Origin: Candidatus Iainarchaeum sp. | GTDB lineage: Archaea; Iainarchaeota; Iainarchaeia; Iainarchaeales; JAFCFF01 | Direction: 5' to 3' | Length of the DNA stretch: 12,342 nucleotides | Assembly (NCBI GenBank): GCA_017608775.1 | Contig: JAFCFF010000014.1 | Span: forward strand, 1-12,342 | Shown here: in pieces, positions 6,125-12,342 of the stretch | Position numbering within the stretch: position 1 is the stretch's first letter | How the letters are laid out: every line of letters starts with the position of its first letter | Program-made: the position numbers and the translations under genes | Notes under the pieces: model-generated | Databases searched by the model: none | What the model saw: only the letters and a program-made list of their open reading frames with translations | What the model was told of the DNA's origin: nothing

Positions 6125-6129
6125 TCACC
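6125..6129 (-). promoter_or_regulatory. Shine-Dalgarno GGTGA that fixes the start at 6119
   Basis: GGTGA with a 5-nt spacer to ATG at 6119. Its presence argues against the alternative GTG start at 6128, which lies inside it. Confidence 0.6.
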
Positions 6130-6130
6130 T

Positions 6131-6490
6131 TTATTTAACGTCCTTTAGTAAAACCATGGTTGGTTTTGTTTCTTCAGGACCCTTAAATATCTTCTCAAAG
6201 AAAGTCTTGCCAAAGGTTGCAAGAAACAAAATTACCAATATTGCAATTGCTATGCTTATGTGTTTGTATATAGTTAAGTACACAAGAACAGCGGCATAAA
6301 CAACTGCAATTCTAGGACTTCCAAGACTTGCCTTGCTCCAGTTTAGTGCCCATATGAAAAAAACCATGACCATTGCTAGATGAATATCAAATATTGCTGG
6401 GAATATCAGACCTTTTAAAATAAAAAATATAATAAGAATAATTCCGCCCATCAACGCAACTCCGATAAACCAGTTCTTATCATAGGCCAT
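6131..6490 (-). CDS. Small polytopic membrane protein (four helices), function unknown
   Basis: The 119-residue protein has hydrophobic segments at about 7-25, 35-50, 60-75 and 78-95, with Lys/Arg-rich short loops (LNWSKASLGSPR) and a basic C-terminal tail (FGKTFFEKIFKGPEETK). The ATG at 6490 has GGTG 5 nt upstream. A second in-frame ATG two codons downstream of it is not possible, as the nearby CAT at 6481-6483 on the plus strand is in another frame, so 6490 is the best start. It opens the last three-gene unit: a 73-bp gap upstream contains a T7 run just past the previous stop and A/T-rich TATA candidates. The next gene follows after 11 nt. No family was recognised. I read it as a component of the same envelope complex as its neighbours. 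Confidence 0.78.
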   Translation of the reverse strand: MAYDKNWFIGVALMGGIILIIFFILKGLIFPAIFDIHLAMVMVFFIWALNWSKASLGSPRIAVVYAAVLVYLTIYKHISIAIAILVILFLATFGKTFFEKIFKGPEETKPTMVLLKDVK

Positions 6491-6495
6491 CTCAA

Positions 6496-6499
6496 CACC
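6496..6499 (-). promoter_or_regulatory. Shine-Dalgarno GGTG for the gene starting at 6490
   Basis: GGTG with a 5-nt TTGAG spacer before ATG at 6490. If transcription starts about 25 nt past the TATA candidate at 6523-6536, this site would fit inside a leader of roughly 14 nt. Confidence 0.5.
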
Positions 6500-6522
6500 T
6501 TAATATATTCTTAATCTTCAGA

Positions 6523-6545
6523 CTTTTTATTTTTATGCTTTTAAG
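6523..6545 (-). promoter_or_regulatory. Candidate TATA region for the 6490-5205 unit
   Basis: On the minus strand this reads CTTAAAAG (6545-6538) then ATAAAAATAAAAAG (6536-6523). Either could be a TATA box placing the transcription start 14-25 nt before the ATG at 6490, downstream of the T-run that ends the previous unit. The sequence is too A/T-rich for a firm choice. Confidence 0.4.
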
Positions 6546-6556
6546 TTTTGATTTTG

Positions 6557-6563
6557 AAAAAAA
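6557..6563 (-). terminator. Oligo-T run directly after the stop at 6564
   Basis: Seven T on the minus strand begin immediately after the TAG at 6566-6564. This is a plausible archaeal termination tract dividing the membrane-protein block into two units. Confidence 0.4.
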
Positions 6564-6899
6564 CTAACGCCTTCTGGCAGTAAATCTCTGGACAATTGAG
6601 TTTGTCCCCCACAACAAAGCACTCATTGTTCCTGTTGCAAGCAAAACCCAAAACACAAGTCCAGTTGTAGCTAGGAAGAAATATCTCCATATAAAAAATA
6701 TAAGGATTGCTCCTATGAGCCAGGAAACAATTCCTGTGCCAAGTATGTTTCTTACATAGCCCCAGACAGCAAAGAAAATTATTATCGCAATTAGAAGCTT
6801 TAGATTTGGGTTTCTGTTTATTATAAAGCTAACAATGAAGACAAGACCCAAAACAATAGCAAATATCAAAAGTATGTTCCCTCTTTCCCCTATTTTCAA
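6564..6899 (-). CDS. Small polytopic membrane protein (four helices), likely TTG start
   Basis: The protein has 111 residues from a TTG at 6899. Hydrophobic segments at about 8-27, 33-50, 54-71 and 76-95 are followed by a basic end (RFTARRR), which suggests a cytoplasmic C-terminus. A longer form from a GTG at 6935 (123 residues) is open, but it would overlap the upstream gene by 32 nt and lacks a clear Shine-Dalgarno site. The TTG lies 4 nt past that gene's stop and has GGTGA overlapping the stop, the same arrangement used by other genes of the block, so I prefer it. An aromatic run (WRYFF) is notable, but no family is recognised. It forms a two-gene unit with the gene at 6904 and is probably another subunit of the same membrane assembly. 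Confidence 0.72.
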   Translation of the reverse strand: MKIGERGNILLIFAIVLGLVFIVSFIINRNPNLKLLIAIIIFFAVWGYVRNILGTGIVSWLIGAILIFFIWRYFFLATTGLVFWVLLATGTMSALLWGTNSIVQRFTARRR

Positions 6900-6903
6900 A
6901 ACA

Positions 6904-6908
6904 TCACC
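6904..6908 (-). promoter_or_regulatory. Shine-Dalgarno GGTGA overlapping a stop codon, deciding the TTG start at 6899
   Basis: AAGGTGA contains both the TGA stop of the upstream gene (6906-6904) and the ribosome-binding core, with a 4-nt spacer to TTG at 6899. This supports the short form of the downstream gene and stop-start coupling. Confidence 0.55.
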
Positions 6909-7248
6909 TTCTAAACCTTTGCTTGTCAATCCCACTTCTCTTTACAGACATCTCCTCAACTCCCATCTGTTGCGAGGGCATCCATTCCTTGCTTATCCAG
7001 ATTGAGTCTATTATCGGTCCTGTAAGTCCCATTGCCATGATAACCCAAAAAAGCCAGGCCCCAGCGACATATGGCCACACAACAAACAACGCAATAAAAC
7101 TAAAAATTGCTGTTATGAAAGTAGCCATTCTACTTGTTCCAAGATATCTTCTAACAAATACAACAATGCTTAGAAAAACCAAAATTCTTAGTATAAGGTT
7201 TGCGTCCCTTAAAAACTGTGCAAAGCTTACAAGTGCTGTCAGCTCCAT
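6904..7248 (-). CDS. Small polytopic membrane protein (three helices) with basic C-terminal tail
   Basis: The 114-residue protein has a short amphipathic N-terminus (residues 1-15), hydrophobic segments at about 17-33, 42-58 and 61-80, and a 34-residue soluble tail with several Met/Gln residues and a basic end (KRSGIDKQRFRR). A conserved-looking RRYLGTSR loop joins the first two helices. The ATG at 7248 has no Shine-Dalgarno site, and a TATA-like box is centred about 26 nt upstream, so this gene probably starts a leaderless transcript despite lying only 61 bp past the large surface protein at 7310. It shares its last bases with the ribosome-binding site of the next gene. The family was not recognised. 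The small-subunit size and the neighbours are compatible with a pilus or secretion-channel component, but the sequence does not show it. Confidence 0.78.
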   Translation of the reverse strand: MELTALVSFAQFLRDANLILRILVFLSIVVFVRRYLGTSRMATFITAIFSFIALFVVWPYVAGAWLFWVIMAMGLTGPIIDSIWISKEWMPSQQMGVEEMSVKRSGIDKQRFRR

Positions 7249-7267
7249 AAAGGATAGTTAGGTTTTA

Positions 7268-7278
7268 TCCTTTTTTAA
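7268..7278 (-). promoter_or_regulatory. TATA-like box of the gene at 7248
   Basis: TTAAAAAAGGA on the minus strand, centred about 26 nt from the ATG at 7248, fits a leaderless start. The 61-bp gap shows no T-run after the stop at 7310, so read-through from the upstream large genes is also possible. Confidence 0.45.
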
Positions 7279-7309
7279 GTTTTGCTTGAGAGCCAGTGTT
7301 GTGTTGTTT

Positions 7310-9808
7310 TTAGCTGTGGTTTTCCTCGTTGTTTCCCTGGTTGTTTCCTTCTTCCTGGTTTTCTTGTCTGGCTCCGCCACCAAAAATACTAAAATCATCG
7401 AAAACACTGGTAAATAGGCGTTTCCAGGTTAATATCTTTATCAATTCCTCAAGCCCGTTGTTTTTCTCAAGCTCAGGAATATCTGTCTCAGAAAGCTCTT
7501 GAAGACCATAGGCCTTGATTGCCGGAATATCTGTTGTGTTTGGCAGGTTACATAGGGCAGCAGACAGGACATTTTCCCTCCCTGTGTTTATATGCCTGTC
7601 CTCACAGTCTTCCCTCTCTCTGATATCAGGGATTGCGTTACATCCACCTAGCTCAGGCATTCCTACTCTTACTATATTTGTTGTTCTTAGGCCAGCGCTA
7701 ACAAACCCAGCAGTTTTCAACATTTTGGAGACTCTTGACTCTGCCTCTACCCTGGCGATCTCACCAAACACATCACTCAAAATTCTAGTTTCGTTCCAGA
7801 AATATTTTATTTTATTTTCCGACACGGTTTTCAGGAGATAACCTTCCAAAAGAAGCCTTTCCAAATCGTCCAGGTTATCTATCCTAAACTTTTCCAACTC
7901 CTCGTTAAAGTTTATGTTTGTTGTTATTTGTCCATCCTCAATAAAAAACCCGGTGCCACCTGTTTTTTCCAGTGAAATTCCTGTGTTTGGGGGAACATAG
8001 GCAACCGTAATCAAAAACAGGCTGTCAGGGCTGTCTTTTGTGGAGAAGCACCATTCAAGACCATAACCTCTTCTATCTTTGTTGCAAATGCTTTTACTTG
8101 CTTTTTTATCAGGTATGTTTTTATAGCTTGTAAAGTCAAAACCAACAAAGTCCTTCATCTCAGGTGTTGTACTTCCTTCATTTAGTGTTGTTAGTGCATC
8201 CCAGTATGCAAAGTTTTCCCCTGGGTTGTAGTTGTAAACATCGTAGAAGAAAGATGCTTTGTTGTTATCCTTGCTAACCACGGCTAGAATTGCCTTTGGG
8301 ATGCTTGGGCTGTAGTTTATCCTTATTTTTCCATCATTATCAACATAACTTTCAAGAACAACGCCGTTTTTGATATCGGAGTTTTCTAACTGTGTGAAAA
8401 CCATCTCTTTCCATCCCCTTGATGTGTTTGGGAGAATTTCAAGGTTTGGTGAAAGCCCCTCAAAAAACCTTACTCCAGATGCAGGAATTACCGTGTAATC
8501 TATCCCATAACCGTTTCTGTTGAATTTTTGTTCTCCAAGCTTCTTTCCAAGATTGCTGTTAAAGGCAACCCACTCAAAACCATCTAGGGGGAGAAAAACA
8601 CTGGGGAGTTTTTCTAGGGTAACCAGAACCTGGAAAATATTGTCAACATCTAAAAAACTTCCTCTCTCCATATCCTCAGGAATTATCGTTATACTAACCC
8701 TATACAGTCCTGGTGTTGGAAGCTCCAGCCCAGAGCTACTGTCCTCTCCTGTATATGGATCTGCAAAGACAAACCTGCCCTCCTCAATCAGCTCAAGAGC
8801 CCAACCATACTTGCTTGTTTCAAACCCACCGGCTGTGAGAATGTTTTTTGCCCAGTCCTTGAAGTCGTTTAGGAAATCGTTGTTTATAACTCCTGGCTTT
8901 AGATATGCCCTAAAAGACAGTCTTGTTTCTGGACGGTTGTTTGATCTGTAAATTTCGATAAACTCATCGTTTATTACTCCTTGGCCAAGAGGCGGTGTTA
9001 GGCTAGCAACACAGCTAAGTCTTGTTGTCTCAACAACTTCATTTCCTTCTGTGTCTTCTATGGTTTCAAGCAGGCTAATCTCAGCAACAAACCTCTCGTA
9101 ATTTCCGAAGTTTGAGATGTCACAAGTTATTTTGTGCTTGTTTTCAACATGTTCTAAGTCACAAGCTATATTTTCCTCGGTCTCGTTAAATACTCTTGCG
9201 TTGTACTCTTCAATATCATATCTATCGGAAATTCTTATGGTTACATTCTCATAGTCCACCAAAGCAACAACGTCTGAGCTAAGCTCTCCGGCTAAGGGGG
9301 TATCTTCCGCCCCACACTCTATAGTTCTCTGCAACGCAGATATATAGCGCCCCTCTATTGTTTCCTGGGATGGTGTCTGAAACTCTGATATAAATTTATC
9401 AAGCCTTTTTATTATGCTTTCCAAAAGCTGTGCCTGGTCACATAAAACCTCTCCGCTGGAACAAAAATTTATGTCTATCTCTGATGTTCTCCATGTAAAT
9501 TCCGAACTTAGGGGGATGCCCTGAATCCCTATCCCCTCTCTGCCAACAGCTAGATTCTCTATCCCAACATCAAAACCAAAGCCAAGTCCTGCAGGACTTA
9601 CAAAGGAAACTCCGTCTCCTAGCCTAAAAGGAAGTTCCTCAACCTCGGCTACCGGAACTCGCTCAGCTTCTGGAATCTGTACTCTGTTGTAGATAACAAA
9701 AATCAGGGTTATAACTGCAAACGCAATCAAGGCATAAACCAACAAGGTGAAAACAGTTGCCTGTCCTTTTTCTTCTTTTTTCCATTTTTTGAAAAGTTTT
9801 TCTAACAT
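7310..9808 (-). CDS. Large surface protein with pilin-like (class III) N-terminus
   Basis: The 832-residue protein begins with a highly basic segment, KEEKGQA at 11-17, and one long hydrophobic helix (about 18-40). This is the layout of archaeal type IV pilin-like (class III) signal peptides and of TadE/TadG-type proteins, where a prepilin peptidase cuts after the Gly (here Gly15/Gln16). The Glu often found at position +5 is missing. If uncut, it is simply a single-pass anchor with the rest outside. The remaining 790 residues look extracytoplasmic: beta-rich, N-glycosylation sequons, and about a dozen cysteines, some in close pairs (116/123, 216/229). The end is a low-complexity Asn/Gln/Glu/Gly tail after IFGGGA. 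It starts one base past the stop of the gene at 9810, with GGTGA 6 nt upstream of its ATG, so the two large proteins are co-translated and probably act together. No catalytic motif was seen; the function is unknown. Confidence 0.85.
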   Translation of the reverse strand: MLEKLFKKWKKEEKGQATVFTLLVYALIAFAVITLIFVIYNRVQIPEAERVPVAEVEELPFRLGDGVSFVSPAGLGFGFDVGIENLAVGREGIGIQGIPLSSEFTWRTSEIDINFCSSGEVLCDQAQLLESIIKRLDKFISEFQTPSQETIEGRYISALQRTIECGAEDTPLAGELSSDVVALVDYENVTIRISDRYDIEEYNARVFNETEENIACDLEHVENKHKITCDISNFGNYERFVAEISLLETIEDTEGNEVVETTRLSCVASLTPPLGQGVINDEFIEIYRSNNRPETRLSFRAYLKPGVINNDFLNDFKDWAKNILTAGGFETSKYGWALELIEEGRFVFADPYTGEDSSSGLELPTPGLYRVSITIIPEDMERGSFLDVDNIFQVLVTLEKLPSVFLPLDGFEWVAFNSNLGKKLGEQKFNRNGYGIDYTVIPASGVRFFEGLSPNLEILPNTSRGWKEMVFTQLENSDIKNGVVLESYVDNDGKIRINYSPSIPKAILAVVSKDNNKASFFYDVYNYNPGENFAYWDALTTLNEGSTTPEMKDFVGFDFTSYKNIPDKKASKSICNKDRRGYGLEWCFSTKDSPDSLFLITVAYVPPNTGISLEKTGGTGFFIEDGQITTNINFNEELEKFRIDNLDDLERLLLEGYLLKTVSENKIKYFWNETRILSDVFGEIARVEAESRVSKMLKTAGFVSAGLRTTNIVRVGMPELGGCNAIPDIREREDCEDRHINTGRENVLSAALCNLPNTTDIPAIKAYGLQELSETDIPELEKNNGLEELIKILTWKRLFTSVFDDFSIFGGGARQENQEEGNNQGNNEENHS

Positions 9809-9809
9809 A

Positions 9810-12342
9810 CTATCTCACCGGGCTTACTGTTTTAACAACCTCCTCACAAATATAGTTTCTGTAGTCTGGCTTGTTTTTTATTTTTATATGATATATCTCT
9901 GCCTCCTCGAGGTTTGTCCAACAGTTTGCATCCCCCCTAAAGTCATAGTTACAGTCAAATGCATCACATATTGGTGTGTTGGTCCATCTCTCTATCTCGT
10001 TTGGGGTACAGAGATTGTATTTCTTTCCGTCTTTTATGTGTTTTGTGTAGTATTTTCTGTTTGCGTTTATTATTAGGTAGCCATAGTCAAAGTTATTTTC
10101 AGCAATTCCCTCTCTTTCTATCTCTAGGTTTACTTTTTCGTTTTTTTTTACCATGCTTCCTGTGTATGATTTTGTTTCCTCGTAAGGAGTTTCAATAAAG
10201 TATTCTACTCCCTCACTAAAGTTTTCTGATAAAATTTTTGTTTGATATTTTGTTAACGCATTTCCACGATAGTCTACAAAGGAAACTCCTGTTGTTGATG
10301 GATCTGCCAGTGAAACATCCTTGTAGATAAACGGTAAGGTTGTTTCTTTGCATTCCTTCCAAAACTTTCCTAGAAAACTAAACACAAGTGACGCTCCCCA
10401 GATAACGGGGTTTGGTATTGACAACTGAAGAACAGATGTTAGGCTGGTTATTATTGTTCTTGTTTTCACTGCCTCTATCAACATGCTTTCAATTCTATTT
10501 TTGTTTTTTGCCTCTTCTTCAAATGCCTGAAGCAGGTCTTTTGCACATCTTCTTACCGAGCCAAACTTCTCATAACAAACATTTACTATTGTTTTTTTGT
10601 CTTTTCCCTGCGTTAGGTCAAAGACATAGTCTTCCTTGTCAAGTAGAAAGCAGTAGCCTGCCTGAGAAATTATGTTCCCTGTTTTTTTTGGATCTATAAC
10701 TTTTTCAGGCTCTACAAAGATATCCACTGGCTTTAGATAGCTTTCTGTTTTTTCATCTCTTAAGTCAATAACATTAGGGCTGTTTTCAGCGTCAAACATT
10801 GCTGTTATAAACAAAGGATACACGCCAGGAACACCATCCAAGTCGGAAGAATCTAGCCTTATTTTCATGTCTATGTTTTGGAGGTTTCCTTCCTCGTCTC
10901 TTGTCTCTATAAACACAGGAACGTCTCCTGCCCTTAACAACCTAGATGAGATTTTGAAGTTTGTGTTAAACTCTTCATAACAATTTTTGTTTACCCCAAC
11001 CAAAATTTCCCTGCTTTGCCCAAGCTTTCCAAAGTTTTTTAGTTGTTCTCTTGTCTCCTCGGAATAAGCCATGCAACTTGCTAAGCTTCCTGTAAAAGCA
11101 GTAAAGTTAAAATCTCCAACAACCACTAAATCTTTGTTCTCCCCCTCCAGGAAAGGCTTTCCTACAAAATAAAGCTGGACATTGTTTTTCTGGAGCTCTG
11201 TGTTTTCTCTTCCGCTGAGTTTTAACTCAAACAAAGTTGCGCTTCCAGGTTCCAACGTAGGGTCTCCTTGGTTTGAGTCAAAAACAAGGGTTTCCTGAGC
11301 CCCTAACTCTATTTCTCTCTCTCCAAAGTAGTAGGAAACAGTTACAGGCAAGCCATCTGCCTTCATGTAAAGCTGCCTTATTGTTATTGGCAAGCCCTCA
11401 AAGGAACACGTGTTTACAAGGTTAAACTGCAGGGTTACCGGAGAGATTCTTTCACCTAAAAACAACTTTCTTTCTCCTATCAGTTCTCTTCCTTCAACGG
11501 AGAAGCCCTCTACTTTCAAACACTTCTCTATCTCCTCAAAGCTTATCGTAACATTTATGCTTACATGGAAAGGAATTTTTATATCTAAAGAGCCCCCTTC
11601 AATTCCTTTATGCTTTAGTCTTATTGAAAAGTTTCCATCAATCTCCGAGTTTTTCTTAAGTTTTTCAAATGCCTGTGGACTAAATATCGCTTCTCCATGC
11701 AAAACAATCGTTTCACCGGCTCTAAGTTCTTTTCCTTCTCCGGTTAAGGATATTGTAAATATGTCTGGAACCTGGGGGACAAAAACATCAAAAACCTCTA
11801 AGTTAAAGTCGCTTAGGTTTTCTAAGGAAATGTTAAAGTCCGTTGTTCTTTCAGTAGCACTCAAAAAAATGTTAACAACATCTGGAAAATAGCTTATCTC
11901 AGGAACACTTACAAAGAAAATATTTTCAACGGAGGCATATCCCGGCTTTTCAAGCCTTAGTGTTAAGTTGTCATCCGCCGAGAAGGAGTGTCCTAAGTTA
12001 AAGTCAATCTCTCCCAACAAGTTTGTTAGGGGGTTTTCCAGGGAAAGAACCTGTGGCTTGTTGTTTACAAATGCCTTGACAACAACATCTCTAAGCCTGG
12101 TTTGTGTTTCCTGATCCTTAACTTCTATATGGAAGTTTCCTGACTTTCCTATAACAAGAGTTCCAAACCTGTTTTTGATTTCTATATCCACAACCATACT
12201 TTTCTCTTCCTCAACGCTAAGACTAACCTGCTTTTCAAAAATTACTTCCTCCTCGGCATTCTTAAAAACAAAGTTGTAAACATGGTTTCCTCCATTACTG
12301 GCATAGAATGGCATTCTTACATCTAGGGTTTCCTGCTCCCCA
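9810..12342 (-). CDS. Large extracytoplasmic beta-sandwich protein (N-terminus off the right edge)
   Basis: The reading frame stays open to the window edge: codons before the first Met (12314) encode GEQETLDVR without a stop, so the true start lies outside and at least 843 residues are seen. Counting from the Met at 12314, residues about 50-150 resemble a carboxypeptidase-regulatory/invasin-type Ig fold (VKDQETQTRLRDVVVKAFV, then GEIDFNL and LEKPGYASV). Further beta-sandwich stretches follow to about 540. There are at least seven Asn-glycosylation sequons (for example 116, 161, 166, 228, 254), as expected outside the cell. Residues 575-660 switch to a helical region with a hydrophobic stretch (620-650), and the last 70 residues carry five cysteines (769, 783, 788, 798, 823). 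No canonical C-terminal anchor is seen, so it may be held by partners, by the 620-650 helix or by an unseen N-terminal segment. The downstream gene's ribosome-binding site lies in its last codons. Adhesin or apparatus component is inference. Confidence 0.85.
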   Translation of the reverse strand, partial: GEQETLDVRMPFYASNGGNHVYNFVFKNAEEEVIFEKQVSLSVEEEKSMVVDIEIKNRFGTLVIGKSGNFHIEVKDQETQTRLRDVVVKAFVNNKPQVLSLENPLTNLLGEIDFNLGHSFSADDNLTLRLEKPGYASVENIFFVSVPEISYFPDVVNIFLSATERTTDFNISLENLSDFNLEVFDVFVPQVPDIFTISLTGEGKELRAGETIVLHGEAIFSPQAFEKLKKNSEIDGNFSIRLKHKGIEGGSLDIKIPFHVSINVTISFEEIEKCLKVEGFSVEGRELIGERKLFLGERISPVTLQFNLVNTCSFEGLPITIRQLYMKADGLPVTVSYYFGEREIELGAQETLVFDSNQGDPTLEPGSATLFELKLSGRENTELQKNNVQLYFVGKPFLEGENKDLVVVGDFNFTAFTGSLASCMAYSEETREQLKNFGKLGQSREILVGVNKNCYEEFNTNFKISSRLLRAGDVPVFIETRDEEGNLQNIDMKIRLDSSDLDGVPGVYPLFITAMFDAENSPNVIDLRDEKTESYLKPVDIFVEPEKVIDPKKTGNIISQAGYCFLLDKEDYVFDLTQGKDKKTIVNVCYEKFGSVRRCAKDLLQAFEEEAKNKNRIESMLIEAVKTRTIITSLTSVLQLSIPNPVIWGASLVFSFLGKFWKECKETTLPFIYKDVSLADPSTTGVSFVDYRGNALTKYQTKILSENFSEGVEYFIETPYEETKSYTGSMVKKNEKVNLEIEREGIAENNFDYGYLIINANRKYYTKHIKDGKKYNLCTPNEIERWTNTPICDAFDCNYDFRGDANCWTNLEEAEIYHIKIKNKPDYRNYICEEVVKTVSPVR
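9815..9819 (-). promoter_or_regulatory. Shine-Dalgarno GGTGA for the gene starting at 9808
   Basis: GGTGA with a 6-nt spacer to ATG at 9808, formed by the Val-Arg codons that end the upstream large gene. It confirms the start and links the two large surface genes in one message. Confidence 0.65.

Noticed and set aside
6130..7248. Naming the small membrane proteins as VirB2, VirB3 or VirB6
   Set aside because: Size and helix count alone fit many families, and no diagnostic residues were found, so they are left as unnamed membrane proteins.
8520..8951. A 143-codon plus-strand open frame, with a similar one of 141 codons at 5293-5718
   Set aside because: Both are antisense shadows of well-supported minus-strand genes, with Ser/Pro/Phe-rich translations and no start signals.
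11410..11892. A 160-codon open frame on the plus strand
   Set aside because: It lies wholly antisense to the large surface gene, has no promoter or Shine-Dalgarno site, and its Ser/Lys/Leu-rich translation is what the complement of an A-rich coding strand gives.
1..12342. tRNA, rRNA, CRISPR array, insertion sequence or origin
   Set aside because: The gaps between genes are all under about 110 bases and contain only promoters, T-runs and short inverted repeats. No cloverleaf, spaced repeat array or transposase motif was seen.

Overview
The window reads as a piece of an AT-rich archaeal chromosome. The clearest marker is a complete archaeal-type family B DNA polymerase with a C-terminal PCNA-binding (PIP) peptide. 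Other archaeal signs are TATA boxes centred about 25-28 nt upstream of start codons that lack Shine-Dalgarno sites (leaderless messages), a repeated GGTG(A) Shine-Dalgarno core at internal operon genes, a PEF-CTERM-like surface anchor and a class III (pilin-like) signal peptide. Genes are tightly packed and most are unrecognisable small membrane or coiled-coil proteins. This suits a small-genome lineage of the DPANN type (Pacearchaeota/Woesearchaeota-like), but that placement is inference from style, not from a marker comparison. No tRNA, rRNA, CRISPR, insertion sequence or intein was seen, and no stretch over 300 bases lacks a gene.

Layout, left to right. 1-564: the start of a minus-strand gene running off the left edge, then a small secreted, C-terminally anchored Ig-like protein with its own promoter and a palindrome near its start. 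602-2956 (minus): DNA polymerase B. 3066-3404 (plus): a small basic coiled-coil protein, divergent from polB, whose stop codon lies in a perfect 20-bp tandem duplication. 3450-4715 (minus): a 421-residue protein that looks like a HerA/VirB4-type ATPase fold with ruined nucleotide-binding motifs. It is divergent, through a 46-bp gap holding two interlocked TATA boxes, from 4762-5175 (plus), a second small coiled-coil protein with an N-terminal helical hairpin.

5205-12342 (minus) is one long block read leftward. First come two very large extracytoplasmic proteins (9810-12342, cut by the right edge, and 7310-9808, which has a pilin-like N-terminus). Then come five small membrane proteins in a row, four with 3-4 predicted transmembrane helices and a last one with two helices and a charged cytoplasmic domain. 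By spacing and promoters the block divides into three units: 9810+7310, 6904+6564, and 6131+5802+5205.

The combination of two large surface proteins, a run of small polytopic proteins and a nearby degenerate secretion-type ATPase suggests an undescribed envelope apparatus for secretion, adhesion or cell-cell contact. No member of the block carries a motif that proves a function. The strongest direct observations are the DNA polymerase, the operon architecture and its two modes of translation initiation.
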